DNA from: Phycisphaerae bacterium
GTDB taxonomy: Bacteria; Planctomycetota; Phycisphaerae; Sedimentisphaerales; SM23-30
Assembly (NCBI GenBank): GCA_021736565.1
Contig: JAIPFO010000074.1
Location: 1 to 11,729, forward strand
DNA length: 11,729 bases
Direction: 5' to 3'
Part shown: positions 1-5,471 of the stretch, one piece after another
How the letters are laid out: each line of letters starts with the position of its first letter
How positions within the stretch are numbered: position 1 is the stretch's first letter
Translations under genes and position numbers: made by a program
The notes under the pieces: model-generated
Told to the model about the DNA's origin: nothing
Database searches by the model: none
Seen by the model: only the letters and a program-made list of their open reading frames with translations

Positions 1-287
1 CCTGCAACCGCCAGGTTTGTCGTATAAACATCCCCCCCCCTGATACGAATGGTCCGGGTCAAATCCCCTGCAGCAATGTGGACCTGGTCGCTATCGGAAT
101 ACATTCGATAACGCGATCGTATGGGAATTCGTTTTTTGGCCGGTTGTGATGCATGGATAATCTTGCCACGCTGACTCGGGCCGATGAGGTCCAGCGAACG
201 CCGGTCACTCGAATCGGCGGCATCAGCAGGGAAAGAAATAGCCGACACCAGAAATAGACTACAGATCAGGACACTGAAACGATGCAT
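1..287 (-). CDS. Secreted protein of unknown function, 5' part only (runs off the left edge)
   Basis: An open frame runs without a stop from ATG at 287-285 to the window edge, giving 95 residues. AAGGAG sits 7 bases before the ATG, which fixes the start. The protein opens with a typical Sec signal peptide: a short basic start (MHRF), a hydrophobic core (SVLICSLFLVSAIS) and a likely cleavage site near PADA-A at about residues 20-25. The mature part seen so far is polar and basic, ending in RIRGGDVYTTNLAVA. I do not recognise the family from this fragment. The coding strand carries nine G in a row (plus-strand C run at 32-40), a possible slippage site. The metallophosphoesterase gene ends 156 bases upstream on the same strand, with a repeat copy between them, so separate transcription is likely. 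Confidence is high that it is an exported protein gene; its function is unknown. Confidence 0.8.
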   Translation of the reverse strand, partial: MHRFSVLICSLFLVSAISFPADAADSSDRRSLDLIGPSQRGKIIHASQPAKKRIPIRSRYRMYSDSDQVHIAAGDLTRTIRIRGGDVYTTNLAVA

Positions 288-373
288 TGAAAAACTCCTT
301 TTTATGACGACAGAGTCGTATAATTTTTTTATATACCCGTTTTTCGCATCTTAAAAGGCGATTCTAAGGACAA

Positions 374-419
374 AAAACGACTTTTGACGCGGGAATCTTA
401 TTTAAAGGTTGCGTCAATT
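374..419. repeat. Dispersed intergenic repeat, copy R1
   Basis: Bases 374-397 (AAAACGAC, then TTTTGACGCGGGAATC) match 2856-2879 at 23 of 24 positions. TTGACGC at 384-390 and its exact inverse GCGTCAA at 411-417 form an inverted pair 20 bases apart. The copy lies between two minus-strand genes, downstream of the metallophosphoesterase. I see no convincing terminator in this gap. Confidence 0.65.
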
Positions 420-443
420 GAAGAAAAATCCCTCGTTACCCCC

Positions 444-1142
444 TCACGTCCGAACCTCCAGCATATTGGCCTCGATCCCCCGGACGGTCGCTCCGGTATT
501 ATGAAATGTGACCCCTTGATAGTCATAATCACTAAATGCCCCATGGGTATGGCCAAAATACACATCCGTCAGCCCATCCCCCAACCCCTGACCATGTGCC
601 TCTAATGCACGCAGAATCTTGCGTGCGCAATACTGGGGCCAGTGAAAGACCACCGTTAACTGGTGCAATCGAAGTGAAACGATCATTCGGTAGATCAAAT
701 TGGGAAAATGGCCTTTTTGCTTGTCTTCTTTAAGTAGTTCACGGGAAAATGGATCGGCGACATCCCGGTCCAGAACCAGGTCCCCATGAAAAAAAAGTAC
801 ATTACTGACGCGTAAATGGGAGGGGAGCCATTGGAAATTGGGGGTCTCATTTGCCAGGCAGTCCAATCGGCCTGCCAGCTGCTCCAGGCAATCATGATTG
901 CCAAGGACATAGAAGATCTTACATTTTGGAAATTTATTCGCCAGCCTTTTCAGCCAGTCGATCGCCGCATCGAGCGTTTCGGCCAAACCAGAAAGCGTCG
1001 ACCAGCGAAAATCGAAAATATCACCATTAAAAACCAAAAAATCACCCCGACTCGCCGCCTCTTCTATTTCATCAAAATGTTTGTAGGCTGAAGAACGATG
1101 AGCGAACATATGCAAATCAGAAATAACATAGCCATGTTTCAT
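444..1142 (-). CDS. LpxH-like metallophosphoesterase (UDP-2,3-diacylglucosamine diphosphatase family)
   Basis: A 232-residue calcineurin-type phosphoesterase with the full set of metal-binding motifs in order: SDLH (residues 8-11), GDIFDF (40-45), GNHD (81-84), HGD (119-121) and GHTH (197-200). The length and motif order fit the LpxH/YbbF group (E. coli LpxH has 240 residues), which hydrolyses UDP-2,3-diacylglucosamine to lipid X in lipid A synthesis at the inner membrane face. GNHD replaces the GNRD I would expect in classic LpxH, so another phosphoester substrate is possible. ATG at 1142 has only a weak GGGA upstream. A promoter (TTGAAA, 16 bases, TATACT) at 1299-1272 predicts a leader of about 120 bases that holds two inverted repeats. 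The gene stands alone and diverges from the 97-residue orphan. The phosphoesterase fold is certain; the LpxH role is inferred. Confidence 0.88.
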   Translation of the reverse strand: MKHGYVISDLHMFAHRSSAYKHFDEIEEAASRGDFLVFNGDIFDFRWSTLSGLAETLDAAIDWLKRLANKFPKCKIFYVLGNHDCLEQLAGRLDCLANETPNFQWLPSHLRVSNVLFFHGDLVLDRDVADPFSRELLKEDKQKGHFPNLIYRMIVSLRLHQLTVVFHWPQYCARKILRALEAHGQGLGDGLTDVYFGHTHGAFSDYDYQGVTFHNTGATVRGIEANMLEVRT

Positions 1143-1153
1143 TATGAATCCCA

Positions 1154-1168
1154 GGTCAAAGGTTGACC
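1154..1168. promoter_or_regulatory. 6-3-6 inverted repeat in the leader of the phosphoesterase gene
   Basis: GGTCAA (1154-1159) and TTGACC (1163-1168) are perfect inverted arms around AGG, ending 12 bases before the phosphoesterase ATG. The site could be a protein-binding site or a small hairpin close to the ribosome-binding region. The function is inferred. Confidence 0.4.
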
Positions 1169-1200
1169 CTCACGCCAGAAGAGAGCACTTTCTCTTGATA

Positions 1201-1231
1201 AAATGCTGATTCCGCGTCAAAAACAGCATTT
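1201..1231. repeat. Hairpin carrying repeat copy R2
   Basis: AAATGCTG (1201-1208) and CAGCATTT (1224-1231) are perfect 8-bp inverted arms. The 15-base loop, ATTCCGCGTCAAAAA, matches the inverse of the R1/R6 core with one C missing. It lies in the predicted 5' leader of the metallophosphoesterase, so that gene has an R copy on each side, in opposite orientations. Confidence 0.55.
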
Positions 1232-1271
1232 CCCCCCATTATTTGTTCATTTTCTTTAAAGCATTCAATCC

Positions 1272-1299
1272 AGTATACAACAATCGAATTTTTTTTCAA
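1272..1299 (-). promoter_or_regulatory. Sigma70-type promoter for the metallophosphoesterase
   Basis: On the minus strand, TTGAAA (1299-1294, 5 of 6 to consensus) is followed after 16 bases by TATACT (1277-1272, 5 of 6). The predicted start of transcription is near 1265, about 120 bases before the ATG. It is back to back with the promoter at 1309-1337. Confidence 0.6.
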
Positions 1300-1308
1300 T
1301 CTCAATAG

Positions 1309-1337
1309 TTGCAATTTGTTATTGGAACTGCTAAAGT
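1309..1337 (+). promoter_or_regulatory. Extended -10 promoter for the 97-residue gene
   Basis: TTGCAA (1309-1314), 17 bases, then TAAAGT (1332-1337) preceded by TG at 1329-1330, the extended -10 signature. Transcription would start about 7 bases beyond, at or next to the A of ATG 1344. Confidence 0.5.
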
Positions 1338-1343
1338 CTGGTC

Positions 1344-1637
1344 ATGAGAAAGCGTCTGGAAATTTTACGAGACTACTTCCCCACTGCCGTTTATACCGGA
1401 AGGGCCATTGTGTTCATCAGTGAAGAAACACGGGTAGAGCTCACAGAGCACACTCACGGCAGCCTGGTCCTCTCCAACGGCGTTTCAACCATACGGGTCC
1501 GACTTTTTTCCAAAGAGGCCAGTGGGGAGTTTGTTCAGGGCCACTATGAAGATTTTGAGTTGGAAGATATTTCTGACCTGGCCGGTGAGATCGAAAAATT
1601 CGTCCAGTTCGCCGTTGGCAAGAACATCAAAGAGTGA
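1344..1637 (+). CDS. Small conserved-looking protein of unknown function
   Basis: A 97-residue protein starting MRKRLEILRDYFPTAVY. It has no signal peptide or membrane span. The middle (about residues 15-55) alternates like beta strands, and the end (about 68-93) is acidic and looks helical (EDFELEDISDLAGEIEKFV). I do not recognise a family. There is no Shine-Dalgarno sequence before ATG 1344; instead a good extended -10 lies so close that the mRNA would begin at the ATG, so leaderless translation is the simplest reading. It diverges from the metallophosphoesterase. The spacer after it contains a weak hairpin, TTAATC-TTCT-GATTAA (1691-1706), with no T tract, and then repeats. The coding call rests on the reading frame and the upstream promoter; nothing supports a function. 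Confidence 0.65.
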   Translation: MRKRLEILRDYFPTAVYTGRAIVFISEETRVELTEHTHGSLVLSNGVSTIRVRLFSKEASGEFVQGHYEDFELEDISDLAGEIEKFVQFAVGKNIKE

Positions 1638-1740
1638 CGCCCGCATAAGACCTCACTTTGTTCACCGTGTCAAAAATCAACATGAACGGGTTAATCTTCT
1701 GATTAAACGCCAGAATCGTGGTATCAAAACAGTATAACAT

Positions 1741-1855
1741 GGCGTCAATTTAGACCCACCGTCATAAGTATTTTGAAGTCCCATTGCCCGAAACTGAGTG
1801 GTTGGACCGGTTTTGCGGGGCAATTTTTGACCTGGGCGTCAATTTAAGTATTTTC
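1741..1855. repeat. Composite repeat unit, copies R3 and R4, around an inverted repeat
   Basis: GGCGTCAATTTA occurs exactly at 1741-1752 and 1835-1846. In R4 it runs straight into AGTATTTT; in R3 the same two blocks are separated by 14 extra bases (1753-1766). Between the copies, ATTGCCC (1783-1789) and GGGCAAT (1818-1824) are perfect 7-bp inverted arms, with further partial pairing inside. TTGACC (1827-1832) faces GCGTCAA (1836-1842). This fills the middle of the 345-base spacer 1638-1982, where I see no gene and no clear promoter for the HD-domain gene. Confidence 0.6.
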
Positions 1856-1982
1856 AGCAATATTACCGATACAAGAGCAATTGTATGGTGATGCGAATTC
1901 GTCGCTCCTTGCGGTATGAACAACACGCAGGACGACAATGCCTCATCTGTAAACGTAATGTATGGCGACTTTGGAGGTTTTC

Positions 1983-2777
1983 ATGGCCGACTTGACCGTT
2001 ATTAAAGAGATTGCTGGGCAGGTCCTGAGTGTGCCGACTATTAAAGGCACGCCCGACAGGTATTTAATTGACCGTTCGAATCGTATTCTCAGGCATTGCG
2101 GGAACATATCGCAGCTTACCGAAGTCAAACGGTTTCAGGTCGACCACGAATGCATGCAAATTGCCACGCTTTTCCGGGATGCCGGGTTCGCCCGATATGC
2201 CGACCAGGAAGATAATACCAACCGTATGGTACTGGCAGACCTCACCGATGATGACATGCGAGACTTTTCTTCACAGGTCGTTCAGGAAAAACTCGGTGGT
2301 CTGCTAAATGCCCGCCAGATCGAAAGAGTGTGCAGTATCATTATCGAATCAGGCAAACGAGGCACCTCGCTTATTGAGGCGATGATCCTTTCGGACGCCC
2401 GAAACCTGGATGACATGGGGGCGATCGGTATTTTTAACGAATTTCGGCGTTACCACGTCCATGGGCGGGGCGTTACCGAAGCGATTAAAAGCTGGAATCG
2501 TAAAGTTGAATATGAATACTGGAATGCCCGCTTACGCGAAAGCTTCCGATTTGATAGCGTTCGGGAATTGGCACGCTCTCGCATGGAAACGGCGATGGAA
2601 TTCATGACGAAAATGAATATTGAAAATCTGGCCATTGACCTGGAAGAGATTTTGATGAACCAGCCGCCTGCCAGCGAACCCTCGGGCATCCTGCCATCGG
2701 TTAAAAAAGCAACCCGGATCGCCGAATTGCCCGCCAATAAAAATCATGCGGCCAGTAAAGCCAAGGCTCGCTGGTAA
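1983..2777 (+). CDS. Degenerate HD-domain protein, probably lacking metal-dependent hydrolase activity
   Basis: A 264-residue cytosolic protein. I choose ATG 1983 because GGAGG lies 5 bases before it (1973-1977); the in-frame ATG at 1962 has no ribosome-binding site. The layout follows the HD phosphohydrolase group near YedJ/COG1418: a helix with His38 (ILRH), IATLFRDAGFARYA at about 60-73 where the family has the HD pair, and SDARNLDDMGAIGIF at 137-151, the counterpart of the family's DADRLDAxGAIGI block. The HD histidine is Arg65, and a later conserved histidine position reads IIIES (about 119-123), so most metal ligands appear lost. The C-terminal 30 or so residues are basic and low in complexity (KNHAASKAKARW). 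It may be a binding or regulatory relic of the family. A hairpin follows directly. The HD-like fold is fairly sure; loss of activity is inferred. Confidence 0.72.
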   Translation: MADLTVIKEIAGQVLSVPTIKGTPDRYLIDRSNRILRHCGNISQLTEVKRFQVDHECMQIATLFRDAGFARYADQEDNTNRMVLADLTDDDMRDFSSQVVQEKLGGLLNARQIERVCSIIIESGKRGTSLIEAMILSDARNLDDMGAIGIFNEFRRYHVHGRGVTEAIKSWNRKVEYEYWNARLRESFRFDSVRELARSRMETAMEFMTKMNIENLAIDLEEILMNQPPASEPSGILPSVKKATRIAELPANKNHAASKAKARW

Positions 2778-2786
2778 TATAGACGC

Positions 2787-2822
2787 CAGCGTCATTCCCG
2801 GCGCGGTCGGGATTGACGCCTG
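2787..2822 (+). terminator. Hairpin after the HD-domain gene, built from repeat copy R5
   Basis: GCGTCA (2789-2794) pairs with TGACGC (2814-2819), and TCCCG (2796-2800) with CGGGA (2808-2812), with one T-T mismatch and a 7-base loop. CA/TG beyond a one-base bulge can extend it. It starts 10 bases after the stop. No long T run follows, so it may protect the 3' end or terminate weakly. Its left side is the repeat GACGCCAGCGTCATT (2782-2796), identical to 9399-9413. Confidence 0.5.
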
Positions 2823-2855
2823 TTTCCACACATTAGGAGACGATTTAAAATTCGT

Positions 2856-2890
2856 AAAACGACTTTTGACGTGGGAATCAAAATACTGTG
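2856..2890. repeat. Dispersed intergenic repeat, copy R6
   Basis: Bases 2856-2879 match 374-397 at 23 of 24 positions, and AAAATACT (2880-2887) is the inverse of the AGTATTTT block of R3, R4 and R7. On the minus strand, AGTATTTT at 2887 lies 67 bases from GGCGTCAA of R5 (2820), compared with 68 bases in R3/R4. Confidence 0.6.
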
Positions 2891-2894
2891 TAAT
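2866..2894 (+). promoter_or_regulatory. Possible promoter for the amidohydrolase, inside repeat R6
   Basis: TTGACG (2866-2871), 17 bases, TGTAAT (2889-2894): each 5 of 6 to the sigma70 consensus. The -10 box lacks its most important A (second base), which weakens the call. It would place the mRNA start near 2901. Confidence 0.3.
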
Positions 2895-2938
2895 GCACTC
2901 TAACAGCACTGCGGCTATAACTCATTCAATCTAACACT

Positions 2939-3091
2939 ATAAAAAAGTACGACTGTACTCTATTAAGGGCCCGTCACATTTTACCTGTCACCTCACCACC
3001 GCTCCAAGACGGTGGCGTCGTTGTTGATGGGCCGCTGATCCGGGCGATCGGTCGTTATTCCGATATTTCCAGGGATTTTCCACACGCCCGG
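2939..3091 (+). other. N-terminal coding of the amidohydrolase without a usual start codon
   Basis: The frame of the amidohydrolase is open from 2921, after TAA 2918-2920. It encodes a normal family N-terminus: LLRARHILPVTSPPLQDG, then VVVDGPLIRAIGRYSDI, leading directly into VIDLGDSILTPGLVNAHTH. No ATG, GTG or TTG occurs in this frame before GTG 3092. ATA 2939, ATT 2978 and CTG 3035 are the only near-start codons that fit. Start mutation, a rare start codon or a base error are all open. Confidence 0.6.
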
Positions 3092-4174
3092 GTGATCGAC
3101 CTGGGGGATTCTATCCTCACCCCCGGCCTGGTAAACGCTCACACGCACCTGGACCTCTCCCACCTCGAAGGGCAGGTTCCGTATACCGGAAAATTCACCG
3201 ACTGGGTTTCACACCTGGTCCAACAACGCAACAGTCTAAACACCCCCGCCGAGTCGATTATTACAATCGCCGCCGAAAACTCCCTTAAAAATGGCGTGAC
3301 GCTTGTTGGTGACATCAGCTACAATAATTCCGCCGCCACAACTTTAGCAAAGACCCCCATCCGCAAGACATTATTTGCCGAAGTATTCGGACTGGGCAGC
3401 ACGCTTGACATCCAGGAAAATTATCTCAAAAACTGCGTCCCCTTTCATCACAGCGATCCCCTGTACCAACAGGGCCTATCCCCCCACGCCCCATACTCCT
3501 GTGGCCCGGACCTTTACACGTTAACCGCTCAAATCGCCCAAAAGCACCATCTCCCACTCACAACCCACCTGGCAGAAACCCTCGACGAGCACGAATTCCT
3601 CACACACGGCACCGGCCCCTGGAAACAATACCTTCAAAAGATCAACCGATTCCCTTCAGACTGGCGCCCCCCATCGCGGTCACCGGTAAGCTATTTTCTC
3701 CAACTCCCCCTGTCAAACCAGCCGTTCCTGCTAGCTCACGTCAACTATATCTCCGACGAGGAACTGACCGCCCTGGCCCACTCTCCGCATCATGTCGCCT
3801 ACTGCCCCCGGTCACACCGCTATTTCCAGCACCCACCGCACCGATTCAACGACATGATCAAGGCCGGCATCAATGTCTGCCTCGGCACCGACAGCCTCGC
3901 GAGCAACGCCTCCCTGTCCATTCTGGCGGAGATGCAATACCTCCATCAGCATCTCCCCAGTTTCCCTCCTGACACCCTGCTAAAAATGGCCACACTCAAC
4001 GGCGCCCGGGCTCTCAACTGGCATAACAAAACCGGCTCGATCACCCCCGGTAAAGAAGCCGACATCATCGCCATTCAAACACCAGAAACAACCACCCCGC
4101 CCCACCGGGCAATTCTGCATCCAAATGCAACGGTCATCAAGACCATGGTCCGGGGAATTTTCAGCGCATTGTAA
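3092..4174 (+). CDS. Amidohydrolase / metal-dependent deaminase (chlorohydrolase-cytosine deaminase type)
   Basis: From GTG 3092, 360 residues; the true protein very likely starts about 50 residues earlier (see 2939-3091). Metal and catalytic landmarks of the ATZ/TRZ, MtaD, SsnA and guanine-deaminase branch are present: HTH (17-19) after TPGLVNA, SPHAPYSC (130-137), THLAE with His159 and Glu162, LAHVNY with His216, and GTDS with Asp267. NKTGSITPGKEADIIAI (312-328) is the usual C-terminal return to the small beta domain. Such enzymes deaminate or dechlorinate N-heterocycles or nucleoside derivatives in the cytosol; the substrate cannot be read here. The gene is visibly C-rich on its coding strand and is followed after 38 bases by a strong hairpin. 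It has no metabolic partner beside it. The family is sure; the substrate is unknown. Confidence 0.88.
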   Translation: MIDLGDSILTPGLVNAHTHLDLSHLEGQVPYTGKFTDWVSHLVQQRNSLNTPAESIITIAAENSLKNGVTLVGDISYNNSAATTLAKTPIRKTLFAEVFGLGSTLDIQENYLKNCVPFHHSDPLYQQGLSPHAPYSCGPDLYTLTAQIAQKHHLPLTTHLAETLDEHEFLTHGTGPWKQYLQKINRFPSDWRPPSRSPVSYFLQLPLSNQPFLLAHVNYISDEELTALAHSPHHVAYCPRSHRYFQHPPHRFNDMIKAGINVCLGTDSLASNASLSILAEMQYLHQHLPSFPPDTLLKMATLNGARALNWHNKTGSITPGKEADIIAIQTPETTTPPHRAILHPNATVIKTMVRGIFSAL

Positions 4175-4212
4175 ACCCTGTACCGCGTTATTCACCGAAA
4201 CAAATGAAACGG

Positions 4213-4246
4213 TATCGCCCCCCGGAGAGACTCCCAGGGGGCGATA
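4213..4246 (+). terminator. Strong hairpin after the amidohydrolase
   Basis: TATCGCCCCC (4213-4222) pairs perfectly with GGGGGCGATA (4237-4246); inside it GGAG-AGA-CTCC (4224-4234) forms a second short stem. Only AAATATTT follows, so it is a terminator or 3'-end stabiliser without a clear T tract. Confidence 0.6.
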
Positions 4247-4250
4247 AATA

Positions 4251-4298
4251 TTTAGGATGCCCGCGCCCCAGGTATCCTGTTAGCGGGTCGAGCCTAAA
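4251..4298. other. Second structured element between convergent genes
   Basis: TTTAGG (4251-4256) pairs with CCTAAA (4293-4298) and CCCGC (4260-4264) with GCGGG (4283-4287), separated by an internal loop. It sits between the 3' end of the amidohydrolase and that of the AsmA-like gene, so it may end transcription arriving from the right. Confidence 0.4.
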
Positions 4299-4359
4299 CG
4301 GCCCAATAGTTATCGATATGTCAATCCGTTAAATCAGGCGACACCATTGGCGATGTTTA

Positions 4360-5247
4360 TTATTCGCTGTCTTTGTCTTTCTTCTTAAACAAACCGCCAA
4401 GGTCTTTGCCAATATTTTCGCCAATGCCCTGGACCTCTTTGAGGGTCTTATCCGCCGCTTCTTTGCCGCCTTCAAGGATATTACCCCCTGATTTTAACGC
4501 TTCTTTACCGCCTTCAAGAACATCAGAGGCCCCTTCCATCAGTACTTTGGTGACATCGCCGAGAGAATCAAGCATCTGTTCAGGCAAGACCCCTGCCCCC
4601 TGCTCCATAATACCCTCGGTGATCGCAACCAGGATCTTACCGGTCAGGCCCGGGATATCAAGCGGTTGGTCACTTCCCAGGTCATTCAAGGTGATCGGGG
4701 CAAGTTTCAGTGAGACGGTATCGATCTTCCCGGGTAAGGGGATTAACTTGACCTTAACGGTCACGCCATTGATTTGCAGCGTTTTGATCTTTAATTTTTT
4801 CTGTGATCCTTCGGAAGCCGTTTCTGGCTCCGGCGAAGTCTCTTCACTTTTGGGCAGATTATTCAGGATATCCTTAATATTATTGGTCAGTCCTTTTTGC
4901 TCCATGGAAACCTTAATATCTTCCAAAAGGATTTCGTCAATGAGAAGTGTATCGGAAAGTAGTGATGATATTTGCATTTTCACCTGGGCATTCGCCAGTT
5001 GCAGCAATTTCTTATTCTCATAGCCTTCGGGGTTATCAACCTCTAACCCCTTCATGCCCGCCTTGCCCGACATGATCGAAAGATTCACACTCTCAAGGAC
5101 CACCGGTACTTTTAAGGCACTCGTGGCGCCTTTTTCGACGCCGATCTTAATCGCCTTGGTGCCATACAGGTTAAATGAAACCACAATAACAAGAACCAGA
5201 AGAAGAACAATAATTCCAATAACACGAAATACTTTTTTAGCTTTCAT
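4360..5247 (-). CDS. AsmA-like (TamB/YhdP-related) single-span membrane protein
   Basis: A 295-residue protein. AGGGAG lies 7 bases before ATG 5247. Residues 1-6 are basic, and about 7-25 form one membrane span (VIGIIVLLLVLVIVVSF); the rest should face the periplasm. MKGLEVDNPEGYENKKLLQL (about 65-84), followed by beta-rich text ending in LLIDEILLEDIKVSME, is the pattern seen at the N-terminus of AsmA-like proteins. Residues 133-150 are an acidic, Pro/Ser/Glu-rich linker, then a second beta stretch (about 151-190). The C-terminus (about 225-295) is helical, with LEGGKEA twice (244-250 and 258-264) and a charged KKKDKDSE end. Large AsmA-family proteins carry lipids between membranes; this one is far too short to bridge the envelope alone. 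It has its own spacer and no operon partner. Family assignment is by pattern only. Confidence 0.7.
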   Translation of the reverse strand: MKAKKVFRVIGIIVLLLVLVIVVSFNLYGTKAIKIGVEKGATSALKVPVVLESVNLSIMSGKAGMKGLEVDNPEGYENKKLLQLANAQVKMQISSLLSDTLLIDEILLEDIKVSMEQKGLTNNIKDILNNLPKSEETSPEPETASEGSQKKLKIKTLQINGVTVKVKLIPLPGKIDTVSLKLAPITLNDLGSDQPLDIPGLTGKILVAITEGIMEQGAGVLPEQMLDSLGDVTKVLMEGASDVLEGGKEALKSGGNILEGGKEAADKTLKEVQGIGENIGKDLGGLFKKKDKDSE

Positions 5248-5288
5248 TTTTTAACTCCCTGTATGAAAATTTATTTAACTGCTTTCCA

Positions 5289-5377
5289 TTGACGCCAGAG
5301 CGTCATCAGTATTTTTGAGGCCCGTTTACCGCGATTAAAGCCCTCATTTGAATGATGCACATTGACTTTTGACGTCA
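5289..5377. repeat. Composite repeat unit, copies R7 and R8
   Basis: TGACGC-CAGA-GCGTCA (5290-5305) runs into TCAGTATTTTTGAGGCCC (5306-5323), which resembles R3 from 1760 closely (CGTCAT, AGTATTTT, GA-G-CC). GACTTTTGACGT (5364-5375) is the R1/R6 core start. From CGTCAT to TTTTGAC is 73 bases here and 72 in R3/R4, although the middle differs. It fills most of the 224-base spacer upstream of the AsmA-like gene; I see no clear minus-strand promoter in it. Confidence 0.55.
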
Positions 5378-5471
5378 CGATAAAAATCTATGTTCTCATT
5401 ATAAGCCTTTTGATACCATGATTACAATGTTTAATCCATTTTTTTTCAAATCGTGACAACGACGTCATCAT

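Noticed and set aside
1691..1706. Hairpin TTAATC-TTCT-GATTAA as a terminator for the 97-residue gene
   Set aside because: The stem is short and AT-rich and no T run follows.
1962..1982. Upstream in-frame ATG as the start of the HD-domain gene
   Set aside because: It has no Shine-Dalgarno sequence, whereas ATG 1983 has GGAGG at ideal spacing.
2746..2934. 62-codon plus-strand frame overlapping the end of the HD-domain gene and the R5/R6 repeats
   Set aside because: It consists of shadow coding plus repeat sequence, with no ribosome-binding site, and its frame does not join the amidohydrolase frame.
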